Source: Deltaproteobacteria bacterium (GTDB lineage Bacteria; Desulfobacterota; BSN033; UBA1163). Taken from it: a DNA stretch of 11,056 nucleotides. Shown here piece by piece: positions 1 to 6,459 of the stretch. The position numbers and the translations under genes were made by a program. Below the pieces are notes generated by a model. It did not search any database. It had not been told where the DNA came from and saw only the letters and a list, made by a program, of their open reading frames with translations. Where the stretch lies: NCBI GenBank assembly GCA_016875155.1, contig VGSD01000052.1, forward strand, positions 1 to 11,056, read 5' to 3'. Each line of letters starts with the position of its first letter. Positions within the stretch are counted from its first letter, which is position 1.

Positions 1-671
1 TCTTCGCAAAGCTCGTGGTTCTCTGTCGCCCCCTGCCAGAAACCCAAGACGTGTTTGTGCCCTTCCATATCAATCCCCAGGCCAACCATGAAGGCCTCCC
101 CTCCCCGATGAATCGTATCGATAAAGAGGGCAAAGATCCTGACCTCCGAAAGATTACGCTCTTTGAACTCCTGGAGCTTCTGGGTCGTCATCTCCACCAC
201 ATGCCGAGACACCGTGCTGGGAGAAACTCCAAAACGATGACTCGTTTCCAACAGTGTCTCCCGATACTTCCGAGCCGAAAGCCCCCGTAACATTTTGTTC
301 AAAACCTCTTCCGAAAAGACACCCGGCTTCTTCAACACCTCGTAGCTCTGTAAGGCCATTTCTCCTCCCGCCCCCCGAAGCCGCGGATGTCTAACCGAAA
401 TCTTCCGATCCCCCACGTAAATGGAGCCATTCTGATAGGCCCACTTGTAAAGCCCTTCTTGGGCAGGCCTGTATTGGGGCCCTGAGCGCTCCTCCCGTTC
501 CATATCCATGATCGCTTCGGCCACCATGCTCCCCAACTCCACTATGAATCCATCAAGCCCCTGTTTCCCTACCCGGATAATTTCATACATCCGGCTGATG
601 ACTTCCTCTCTTCCGACTGCCTGCTCAAATCCTCTTCTTGCCTTTTTCCTTTGGATCGTGTTTAATTTCAT
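1..671 (-). CDS. IS256/Mutator-like transposase, N-terminal part (truncated by window edge)
   Basis: DDE transposase of an insertion sequence; about 223 codons are visible and the C-terminus lies outside the window. ATG at 671 follows AAGGAG at a good distance. The first ~30 residues are basic. Around residues 80-100 comes an IS256-type segment (KWAYQNGSIYVGDRK, then VRHPRLR) that in the family precedes the catalytic domain. A helix-turn-helix-like stretch (SHRFGVSPSTVSRHV) is near residues 144-158. FIDTIHRGGEAF puts the probable first catalytic Asp at 185, followed by GLGIDMEGHKHVLGFWQG, which matches the family pattern 'ALGV..dG.KeVLG.W.G'. No stop or frameshift is seen, so the gene may be intact. 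Assignment rests on motif memory, not a search. The second Asp and the Glu are not in view. Confidence 0.85.
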   Translation of the reverse strand, partial: MKLNTIQRKKARRGFEQAVGREEVISRMYEIIRVGKQGLDGFIVELGSMVAEAIMDMEREERSGPQYRPAQEGLYKWAYQNGSIYVGDRKISVRHPRLRGAGGEMALQSYEVLKKPGVFSEEVLNKMLRGLSARKYRETLLETSHRFGVSPSTVSRHVVEMTTQKLQEFKERNLSEVRIFALFIDTIHRGGEAFMVGLGIDMEGHKHVLGFWQGATENHELCE

Positions 672-672
672 C

Positions 673-731
673 GTGGCTCCTTTCTTTAAAAGAATTTTGC
701 GTTCCGTGGATTATTCCACGGAGGGAGCCAC
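673..731 (-). promoter_or_regulatory. Transposase leader with SD-sequestering inverted repeat
   Basis: On the minus strand GTGGCTCC (731-724) is the exact reverse complement of GGAGCCAC (680-673). The latter contains the GGAG of the transposase SD and ends just before the ATG. Between them lies a perfect 8-bp hairpin, TCCGTGGA-ttat-TCCACGGA (703-722). A transcript entering from outside would fold with the SD in a stem. A transcript starting inside the leader would not. Blocking of read-through expression in this way is known for IS10 and IS50; here it is inference. The outer arm is probably also part of the IS terminal repeat. Confidence 0.6.
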
Positions 732-741
732 TTTTCAATTT

Positions 742-772
742 TCAACTAAAAACAGTATAACCTCCTTCTGAA
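742..772 (-). pseudogene. 3' end of the host gene split by the IS21 element
   Basis: Reading the minus strand from the left target duplication (TTCAGA, 772-767) in the frame of the interrupted gene at 7291-7502 gives ...S-E-G-G-Y-T-V-F-S and a TGA at 744-742. Joining both parts across one copy of the 6-bp duplication yields a 78-codon ORF. The fragment has no independent start. The frame is inferred from the target duplication; the tail is too short to confirm by similarity. Confidence 0.6.
767..772. repeat. Target-site duplication of the IS21 element, left copy
   Basis: TCTGAA lies directly outside the left tip (TGCC...). The same six bases follow the right tip (...TGCA) at 7291-7296. Six bases is within the range made by IS21-family elements, and collapsing the copies restores an open frame in the host gene. 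Confidence 0.8.
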
Positions 773-866
773 TGCCTATTCCGATGAATTTGGCCACTTG
801 ATCCGGAGGAATCTGGCCGGCTATTCCGATTGAACGTGGCCACCTATTCTGATCCATGATGGCCAT
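773..866. repeat. IS21 left terminal repeats: four copies at 23-bp spacing
   Basis: Read on the minus strand, copies of a motif like GTGGCCACNTTCATCGGAA begin at 866, 843, 820 and 797, exactly 23 bp apart. The copy at 820 has CCGGCC in place of GTGGCC, and the copy at 866 has ATGGCC. The outermost copy is one base shorter and ends at the tip. In IS21 such repeats are the transposase binding sites. The right end (7173-7290) has five copies with the same period in inverted orientation. Confidence 0.85.
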
Positions 867-869
867 CCC

Positions 870-1078
870 GTCGGAGCAGAGCGACGCTGGTATTTATTTT
901 TGTACAATAAATTGTGCCTTCGGGAGTTATCCATAAGGAGGTAGAGAGCGGAGAGATTTTAGCCCAGCCCCCCTTGGGTGGAGCGGGGCGGCCCGAAGGG
1001 CAAAATCTCGGAGCGATCGTAGCACCTTGTGGATAACTCTTACGCTGCATTGTTGATTCCTGTCGGAGCGTAGCGACG
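870..1078. repeat. Long nested inverted repeat flanked by a 17-bp direct repeat
   Basis: This non-coding stretch between the left IS21 repeats and istB holds a large imperfect hairpin. The outer arms GAGTTATCCATAAGG (924-938) and CCTTGTGGATAACTC (1025-1039) match at 14 of 15 positions. The inner arms GAGATTTTAGCCC (953-965) and GGGCAAAATCTC (998-1009) pair with one bulge around a GC-rich centre. The structure is bracketed by direct repeats GTCGGAGCNNAGCGACG (870-886 and 1062-1078, 15/17). It could be a small non-autonomous element, a dispersed extragenic palindrome, or a transcript terminator or structured RNA. The short ORFs here overlap the structure and look spurious. Confidence 0.6.
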
Positions 1079-1104
1079 TCGTGCTTTGATATCTTACTGA
1101 TCTT

Positions 1105-1845
1105 TCAGGTTTCGTCAAGTTTTTGTTTCTTTCGCATGGATCCTCCTTTCAGTTGAATTCGGTGGGCATTGTGAATCAAACGGTCCATAATGGCGTCGGC
1201 GATGGTCGGATCTCCGATATGGTCATGCCAATGATCGATAGGGAGTTGACTGGTGATCAGAGTGGAACCCGAGCCATTACGGTCCTCGATGACTTCGAGC
1301 AAATCTCTTCTTTCAGTATCGGTGAGAGGGGTTAACCCCAGGTCATCAATAGCCAGGAGATGAGTTTTGGAGAAGTTTTTCATCAGAGTGCCATAGCTCC
1401 CATCCGCTCGGGATAGGGCAATCTGATAGAAGAATTGAGGGGAGCGGATGTAGAAAGTTCGAAAGCCTTCGCGGCATGCTCTCTGGGCGAAGGCGCAAGC
1501 CAAGAATGTTTTACCAACCCCAGTAGGACCGGAGATCAGAAGGTTCTGATGGCTGCGAATCCAGTTGCAGGCAGCGAGGCTCATCATCACCGATTTATCC
1601 AATCCCCGGGGAGTCCTGTAATCGATATCCTCGATACAGGCTTGAAGCTTCAGTTTTGCATCTTTGAGAAGACGGCCAAGACGTTTGTTTTCCTTCCAGC
1701 TCCATTGACGTTCGACCAACAGCCCAAGCCGTTCTTCAAAGGAGAGGTCCCGGAAGGAAGGTTGTTCAAGCTGTTCCTTGAAACCCTCGGCCATCCCGAT
1801 GAGCTTCATGGCGTAGAGTTTATCAAAAGTCTGTTCATTGAGCAT
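1105..1845 (-). CDS. istB: IstB, AAA+ ATPase helper of IS21 transposition
   Basis: IstB is a DnaC-like AAA+ ATPase that forms oligomers on DNA, selects the target and stimulates the IstA transposase. Walker A is GPTGVGKT at about residues 106-113, Walker B is HLLAIDDLGL about 50 residues later, then a sensor region (TLITSQLP), and the C-terminus has the usual DAIMDRLIHNAHRI ending. Two in-frame ATGs lie six bases apart. I chose 1845 because its distance from GAAAGGA is normal, while the ATG at 1851 almost touches it. The 246-residue length is typical and the gene looks intact. It follows istA after an unusually long gap of ~170 bp that contains no clear gene but stays open in one minus-strand frame. 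An intact IstB next to a broken IstA is probably non-functional on its own. Confidence 0.95.
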   Translation of the reverse strand: MLNEQTFDKLYAMKLIGMAEGFKEQLEQPSFRDLSFEERLGLLVERQWSWKENKRLGRLLKDAKLKLQACIEDIDYRTPRGLDKSVMMSLAACNWIRSHQNLLISGPTGVGKTFLACAFAQRACREGFRTFYIRSPQFFYQIALSRADGSYGTLMKNFSKTHLLAIDDLGLTPLTDTERRDLLEVIEDRNGSGSTLITSQLPIDHWHDHIGDPTIADAIMDRLIHNAHRIQLKGGSMRKKQKLDET

Positions 1846-2015
1846 GATCATTCCTTTCGCAGTTGTTATCGGACCATCGGGGATTCACTTTACGGAAAGG
1901 GCAAGGCCTTTCAGAGAATTTGGACGGTGACGGTCTTCTGAGTTCCAAAAGGACCTCACCATTTGCTCTACAATCCATTTTCTTGGCCAGGTCCATATCT
2001 CTCTGTATCTCCCCT

Positions 2016-2931
2016 TCACTGGTAATATTCCTTCCCCCGGAGATTTTCATGGTCAAGCAGGGGAAGACGGGGTTGAGGTGAAGAGGGCGCAAAAGGTTGT
2101 TGATCCAATCCCTTTTTAAGGATGGATTCGACATTCTTGTAAGAGTAGGCTTTGAAGGCCAAGGCGCGGGCACAAGCCGCCTCCAAGCGCTCTGTCGAAT
2201 AACGTTTCCCCAGCCGCAATACCCCGAGGCAGGAACGATACCCCTGCTCGGGATGAGGACGATTCTCTAAGATGTGAGTGAGCAGTTTCTGAGTCTGCGG
2301 TCCCATCTGTCCTGCCCATCGGAGGAGTCGAGAGGGCGTCCATTCGAGATATTTTTGATGGGCCTTCGGCATATGCTCTTTGACCGTGGTGTGCCCCCCT
2401 TTGAGGTAACTGCGGCGATGGAGGGCGACTCTTTGGCCCTTGAAGAAGGCTTCCATCGTCGTCGAGGTGAGGCGAACATCGAGCCTCTCATGAATCAATT
2501 GATAGGGGACACTGTAGTAATGATGATCCACTTCGATGTGGTAATCGATATTGACCTTGTGTCTGCTCCATTGAGCGAAAACGTAGCGATGGGCCGGTAA
2601 GGGTTTGAGGGCGGGTTTATCCAGGCTTTCAAAGAGGCTTTTACGGGTTCCCTCGATTTCCTCAAAGGGTCGGTTATTGAGAAACTCTACTTGTTTTGCA
2701 ATCGCCTCATTGAGTTCGGCCAGGGTGAAGAAAGTGCGATGTCGCAGAGGGGCAATGACCCAGCGCTCGGCCTGAAGAACTCCCGACTCGACTTTCGCCT
2801 TATCCCGGGCCTTACCCACCCGCGCAGGGATGATGACGGCGCCATAATGCTCAGCCAGATCCCGGTACGTGGCGTTGAGGTCGGGTTCATAGCGGCAGGA
2901 ATGAGTAACGGCGTCTCTTAAATTATCGGGC
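2016..2931 (-). pseudogene. istA: IstA transposase, C-terminal part (split by RIT insertion)
   Basis: This is the distal part of the IS21 transposase. From the RIT junction the frame reads PDNLRDAVTHSCRYEPD, then ARVGKARDKAKVESGV, where the Glu (259 of the rebuilt protein) is the third catalytic residue. It continues through the conserved AERWVIAPLRHRTFF and NNRPFEEIEGTRKSLFE segments and ends with HENLRGKEYYQ, a typical IstA C-terminus. Joined to the N-terminal part at the 7-bp repeat ATCGGGC it gives a continuous 515-codon ORF, normal for the family. The segment has only a GTG near 2819 as a possible start and no evident SD, so it is probably untranslated. Confidence 0.9.
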
Positions 2932-3013
2932 TTATGTGCCCCATGGTGTTATGTGCCGTGAAGTCAGTTTTGGTCGTAATTTTTAGGGGGACCTCGCTGA
3001 TTTGGCAACATAA
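2925..3013. repeat. RIT left end: core, two direct boxes and one inverted inner box
   Basis: The core ATCGGGC (2925-2931) is followed by TTATGTGCC at 2932-2940 and again at 2949-2957, one copy every 17 bp. A third, inverted copy with one extra base, GGCAACATAA, is at 3004-3013, four bases from the ritC stop. From first to last box is 82 bp, the same as at the right end. These are probably recombinase binding sites. The first 31 bases are identical, in inverted orientation, to 6404-6434. Confidence 0.75.
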
Positions 3014-3016
3014 TGT

Positions 3017-4036
3017 CTAAAGGGAATTTAGCCATCTTAAGAGGGATTGGTCATCTCGCCAAATTGGTTTTCGGGGGAATCCCTCCGAAGAATCCACAGG
3101 CGGTTCGCATGCCTTTAAGGCTTCTTCCTTGGTTCGGATATTAATCTCGGCGTATCGATTCGTTGTGTCTAGGGTTGCATGGCCCAGCCAGGCCCGTATT
3201 ACGTTGACCTCCACGCCGGATTCTAAAAGGTGTGCTGCTGCGGTATGCCTGAATACATGTGGTGAGATGTGCCGTGATTTACCATTTGGTCTTTTATGAT
3301 TTAGATGTTGGGTATGGCGCCGAACAATCTTGTAGATCCCAAAACGCGTCAGAGGGCGACCTGGGTGAGAAAGAAACAGTGGACTATCGGGTACATTTTC
3401 GATTCCTTGTTCTTTGAGGAGTTGCCTTAGCAGATTGGCGGTCTTTGTCCAAAGTGGACAGAGTCTCCATTTATCGCCTTTTCCGTGAAGATGAACTCTG
3501 GGGGGAGAATCAAGCTCCAAATTGGCTACACGAAGTTCGGCTACTTCTTGTACGCGAGCCCCGGTGTTGTAGAGAACGAGCAAAAGTGTCCTATCCCGCA
3601 ACGAGTGCTGACCGTCGGATAGCATCCCTGCAAAAAGCGTATCGATTTCGTCCCGTTCCAGGAATCGGGTTTCTGGTGGTGATACCCTTTTAATAGGTAT
3701 CGCCGCTATACGTTCTGCCTCCACGATCATCTCTGGCACCTGTGTCGCGATATACTCGAAGAACGTGTGCAGGGTAGCCAATCGGTGATTGCGCGTCCGG
3801 ATATGGTTATTGCGGTCCGTTTCGAGATACATTAGGAACCGTTGAACTCGTTCGAAGGTGAGATCTGTAAGGAGAAGTTTTGAGATTTTGCGGTGGGCAT
3901 CCCTGGCTACAAACTGTAGAAATAGCCGCAACACATCCCGATAACTCTTGACCGATGTTGGGCGCAGTCCTTTTTGGAGATTCAGATGATTCTCAAAGAA
4001 GGCATGAAGCGTAGGGCCCAAGGTCAAATTTATCAT
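3017..4036 (-). CDS. ritC: RIT tyrosine recombinase, third gene (RitC)
   Basis: Site-specific tyrosine recombinase of 339 residues. The N-terminal SAM-like core-binding domain spans about residues 1-120. The catalytic domain carries R in NTGARVQEV, K in GKGDKWR, H260-VF-R263, H286 in LGH and the nucleophile Y295 in NRYAEI. All canonical residues are present. A C-terminal tail after the Tyr ends in WRDDQSLLRWLNSL, beyond the usual XerC/D end; such a tail may serve exchange between subunits. The ATG overlaps the ritB stop (ATGA) and is preceded by a near-perfect anti-16S match, AAGGAGGTGATC. It is last in the operon, and its stop is almost inside the left-end repeat. The third-gene assignment follows gene order and size, not a tree. 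Confidence 0.9.
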   Translation of the reverse strand: MINLTLGPTLHAFFENHLNLQKGLRPTSVKSYRDVLRLFLQFVARDAHRKISKLLLTDLTFERVQRFLMYLETDRNNHIRTRNHRLATLHTFFEYIATQVPEMIVEAERIAAIPIKRVSPPETRFLERDEIDTLFAGMLSDGQHSLRDRTLLLVLYNTGARVQEVAELRVANLELDSPPRVHLHGKGDKWRLCPLWTKTANLLRQLLKEQGIENVPDSPLFLSHPGRPLTRFGIYKIVRRHTQHLNHKRPNGKSRHISPHVFRHTAAAHLLESGVEVNVIRAWLGHATLDTTNRYAEINIRTKEEALKACEPPVDSSEGFPRKPIWRDDQSLLRWLNSL

Positions 4037-5022
4037 AAGATCACCTCCTTAAGGAGCGGTCCTGCAAACCGTTCAAATCGCTGGTTTGCTTCCTGGAGCA
4101 GATCGGTCGTGATGGTTAGATAGACCGCTGTGGATTCAGGATTCACGTGGCCAAGAAATGTAGAAAGGTGGATAAGGCGTTTTGAGGGATCCGCGCCCGT
4201 TCGATACCAGCGCAGCAGCGTTGCCACAGCAAAAGAATGGCGAAGATCGTGCAACCGTGGTGGGGCTGTGCCTGAAAGGACATCGAGGTTAAGCCGCGGA
4301 AGGAGGTGGTGGAATGTCAGACTGATGGTGCCGGGATGGATAGGCTTGTTCTTAGTGAAAGAAAATATTGGGGCATCGGGGTGAAGTGCTCCACTTTGTT
4401 GTTCTCGGAGTTGCATGTATTCACTCAACCGCTGGCCCATGCGAGGGCCAAAGGGAACAAAGCGACTTTTACCGAATTTGGTTTGCCGGATGACCAGAAG
4501 ATGACGATCAAAATCAACATCTTTTCGGCACAAGCGCGAGACTTCTCCTACGCGTAGTCCAAGGCCATAGAGAAGAGCAAAAATTGTTGTGTAGGTTGGG
4601 CCGCGAAGACTCGCCCTCGAATTGTCGAGCAAACTGCTGGAGATTTCGAGAAGCTTCCTGGCCTTGATGACATCAAATAGGAATGGGAAGCGTTGTGTTA
4701 TTGCCCGTCTTTGAGAAGCATGTACAGGAGAAGAAGAAATAATTCCTTGCTCTACCAGCCAGCAGAAAAACTGCCGGGTCACCCCGAGAAGATGATTATA
4801 GCTTCGAGGTCTGGTTCGAGGACGAGAAGCAAAAAAGTCATCCAGTAATGAAGGGGTAATGGCAGTGATATGAGCCACGCGCTGTTCGATGAGATAGCGG
4901 TCGAGCAGGCGAAGGACGCTCTCTTCGGTATAAAATTGTCGAGCTAAACCCCGCTTGTGTAAGAGGAAGCGTTTCATGTCACCTGCCAAGGGACTCTGGA
5001 AATCAACCCATTTGTCTGTCAT
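4033..5022 (-). CDS. ritB: RIT tyrosine recombinase, second gene (RitB)
   Basis: Site-specific tyrosine recombinase of 329 residues. The N-terminal core-binding domain starts with FLLHKRGLARQFYTEESVLRLL-like phage-integrase helices (reported here only as a pattern). The catalytic motifs are GLGLRVGEV (Arg), TKFGKSRFVP (Lys), H258-DL-R261, H292 in LGH and the nucleophile Y301 in TAVYLTI. The LLRWYRTGADPSKRLIHLS insertion between the HxxR motif and LGH is longer than in XerC/D. The gene overlaps ritA and ritC by four bases at each end, and its SD (GGGGAGGTGAT) lies within the end of ritA, so the three products are probably made in fixed proportion by coupled translation. It presumably acts with RitA and RitC on the element ends; the roles of the individual Rit proteins are not visible from sequence. 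Confidence 0.9.
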   Translation of the reverse strand: MTDKWVDFQSPLAGDMKRFLLHKRGLARQFYTEESVLRLLDRYLIEQRVAHITAITPSLLDDFFASRPRTRPRSYNHLLGVTRQFFCWLVEQGIISSSPVHASQRRAITQRFPFLFDVIKARKLLEISSSLLDNSRASLRGPTYTTIFALLYGLGLRVGEVSRLCRKDVDFDRHLLVIRQTKFGKSRFVPFGPRMGQRLSEYMQLREQQSGALHPDAPIFSFTKNKPIHPGTISLTFHHLLPRLNLDVLSGTAPPRLHDLRHSFAVATLLRWYRTGADPSKRLIHLSTFLGHVNPESTAVYLTITTDLLQEANQRFERFAGPLLKEVIL

Positions 5023-6287
5023 GATATCACCTCCCCATCACCCATAGCGACCTCACGAAGAGCCTCGATAGAGACCTTTGTATAGATCCCCGTGGAGGAA
5101 GCCGAACGGTGGCCCACGTAATCGCCAATGCTCTTCAAGGAGAACTCAGAATCGACGAGGCGCTGGACACAGGTATGTCGAAGCGTATGAGAGCCAGCTC
5201 GATGGACTCGAATACCTGCCTTGTGTAAGTAATGCGAAACACGCCCGGATACGGCGCTGTATGTATAAGGCGTAGGCGGCGCTAGAACCCGGAAGAATAC
5301 ATGACGATCAGATGTCTGGGGGCGACCATGGCGAAGATAATCTACAATGGCTTCTCCCACAATGGAGGATAAGGGATAGGCCGTTGAATGTCCGGCTTTC
5401 CGTTCAGGTATACGGAGCCGATCTCGTTTCCAATCGATGTCATCTAAGGTTAAGCCTGCGACCTCCCTTGCTCTTAAGCCATAGGTGACAAACAACAACA
5501 AAATAGCATAATCCCTCTTGCCAAGTGGCGTCCGGCAGTCAACGACATCCAGCATCTTTCGAACTTCATCCCAGGTGATCGAACGGGGAATGTCCGAGTG
5601 GCGATAGATCTTCGGACTTCCGATGCTGCCACTGAGATCTTTATCGGTTAGCCGCTCTCTATGTAAATACTTGAGAAACACCGAAAGAACACTGCAAAGA
5701 CCCGTTAGGGACGATTTACTCAGGTTGCCTTTGTAATCGGTTATAAAGGCACTGAGTACCGGTGGAGAAAGCTCAGAAAGGGAATCTAATGCAACCTTAT
5801 CTAGGAAGGCTTCAAAACCACGAAGATAGTGTCTGTAATGTTCTATCGATGTCTCCCGCAGCCCTCGCTCTTCTTTCAAATACTGAAAGAACCCGGGAGC
5901 TTGATTCGAAAGGGGCTCTAATTCCTTCCGCTTGCGTCCGATTCCATAATACCCAGGAATGGCAAGACGAAGCATCTGTTGAATAGGGTTTCGAACATCC
6001 TCGGCAACTTGCTTCAGGGCCTGAGAGGTCGTACAGTTACGGCCGTGATCCCGAACCCAAAGCTCAGTAAACGGACCCACAAAGGTTGGCAATTCATCCG
6101 GCGTTCGGGCTCCCTGCTCCCAAGCATACTGCCCAAAGTGAAACAAGACAGGAACTCGGTGCCATATGGTTCGTGTCGAATAGTGACATTCGGTGAGCCA
6201 CTCTATATACCGTTCAATGGGTCCACCAATCCATGAAGCCCTAATGCGATCAACTGTGTCCGGTCGGGTAAAGTAACGCTCCAGCAT
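5019..6287 (-). CDS. ritA: RIT tyrosine recombinase, first gene (RitA)
   Basis: Site-specific tyrosine recombinase, 422 residues from the ATG at 6287. I rejected the upstream TTG at 6293 because it directly abuts the SD AGGAGG (6294-6299), whereas the ATG has a six-base spacing. An N-terminal extension of about 120 residues precedes the usual core-binding domain, making this the longest of the three. The catalytic residues are R272 (GLRAREV), K297 (ERKAGHS), H367-TL-R370, H393 (VGHRS) and Y402 (GIYTKV), all intact. It is first in the operon and its stop overlaps the ritB start. A TATACT box and an end-repeat box lie just upstream, suggesting that element-end binding may control its transcription. 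Confidence 0.9.
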   Translation of the reverse strand: MLERYFTRPDTVDRIRASWIGGPIERYIEWLTECHYSTRTIWHRVPVLFHFGQYAWEQGARTPDELPTFVGPFTELWVRDHGRNCTTSQALKQVAEDVRNPIQQMLRLAIPGYYGIGRKRKELEPLSNQAPGFFQYLKEERGLRETSIEHYRHYLRGFEAFLDKVALDSLSELSPPVLSAFITDYKGNLSKSSLTGLCSVLSVFLKYLHRERLTDKDLSGSIGSPKIYRHSDIPRSITWDEVRKMLDVVDCRTPLGKRDYAILLLFVTYGLRAREVAGLTLDDIDWKRDRLRIPERKAGHSTAYPLSSIVGEAIVDYLRHGRPQTSDRHVFFRVLAPPTPYTYSAVSGRVSHYLHKAGIRVHRAGSHTLRHTCVQRLVDSEFSLKSIGDYVGHRSASSTGIYTKVSIEALREVAMGDGEVIS

Positions 6288-6293
6288 AGACAA

Positions 6294-6354
6294 CCTCCTT
6301 TCTGAAATCTCGTTTTTGGAGATTAGTATACCCTGGAGCCTCTAATTATGTGCC
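6294..6354 (-). promoter_or_regulatory. ritA: Putative ritA promoter overlapping a recombinase box
   Basis: On the minus strand TATACT (6330-6325) is a good -10 candidate 37 bases before the ritA ATG, and AGGAGG (6299-6294) is the SD. With a 17-bp spacer the -35 position falls at 6353-6348, inside the box TTATGTGCC (6346-6354), and shows no good -35 hexamer. This suggests that a recombinase bound at the box could block or replace -35 recognition. The promoter is inferred only. Confidence 0.4.
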
Positions 6355-6459
6355 CATATTTTGATAATTCCGTCCTTGAGGGGTGGTTTTTACCTTTGGA
6401 GGCCACATAACACCATGGGGCACATAAGCCCGATTATGTTCCCTGGAACATAATCGGGC
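6346..6459. repeat. RIT right end: inner box, two direct boxes and a 32-bp palindrome
   Basis: Mirror of the left end: an inverted inner box TTATGTGCC (6346-6354), then GCCACATAA (6402-6410, one mismatch) and GGCACATAA (6419-6427), again spanning 82 bp. Unlike the left end it continues into a perfect palindrome: GCCCGATTATGTTCC (6428-6442), CT, GGAACATAATCGGGC (6445-6459). The palindrome holds two inverted cores, GCCCGAT and ATCGGGC, 18 bp apart. The outer core (6453-6459) is shared with the istA coding sequence. Confidence 0.8.

Larger units (their letters stand above)
2932..6459 (-). mobile_element. RIT (recombinase in trio) element inserted in istA
   Basis: Three tyrosine recombinase genes in the same direction, each overlapping the next by ATGA, form the gene set known as a RIT element. 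The element carries nothing else. Its ends share a perfect 31-bp inverted repeat (2925-2955 and 6404-6434) that includes the junction core. Direct repeats ATCGGGC at 2925-2931 and 6453-6459 mark the join; seven bases fits the overlap region of tyrosine recombinases. Removing one copy plus the intervening DNA (3528 bp) restores VPDNLR, the conserved IstA sequence around the second catalytic Asp, which strongly supports these borders. All three recombinases keep their catalytic residues, so the element may be active. Confidence 0.88.

Noticed and set aside
927..1036. DnaA-box-like sequences: TTATCCATA (927-935) and TTATCCACA on the minus strand (1036-1028), suggesting an origin
   Set aside because: They are the two arms of the long inverted repeat, so one explains the other. 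No further boxes, AT-rich unwinding region or replication gene is nearby.
3445..3693. Plus-strand ORFs within the RIT and IS21 genes (for example 3445-3693, 1435-1941, 2274-2600)
   Set aside because: They are antisense shadows of genes with clear family motifs and have no SD of their own.
6291..6293. TTG at 6293 as the ritA start
   Set aside because: It directly abuts the SD AGGAGG, leaving no spacing; the ATG at 6287 is correctly placed.
2925..6434. RIT borders defined only by the symmetric 31-bp inverted repeat
   Set aside because: These borders would leave 18 extra bases in istA and break the conserved VPDNLR. The 7-bp direct-repeat borders restore it exactly.
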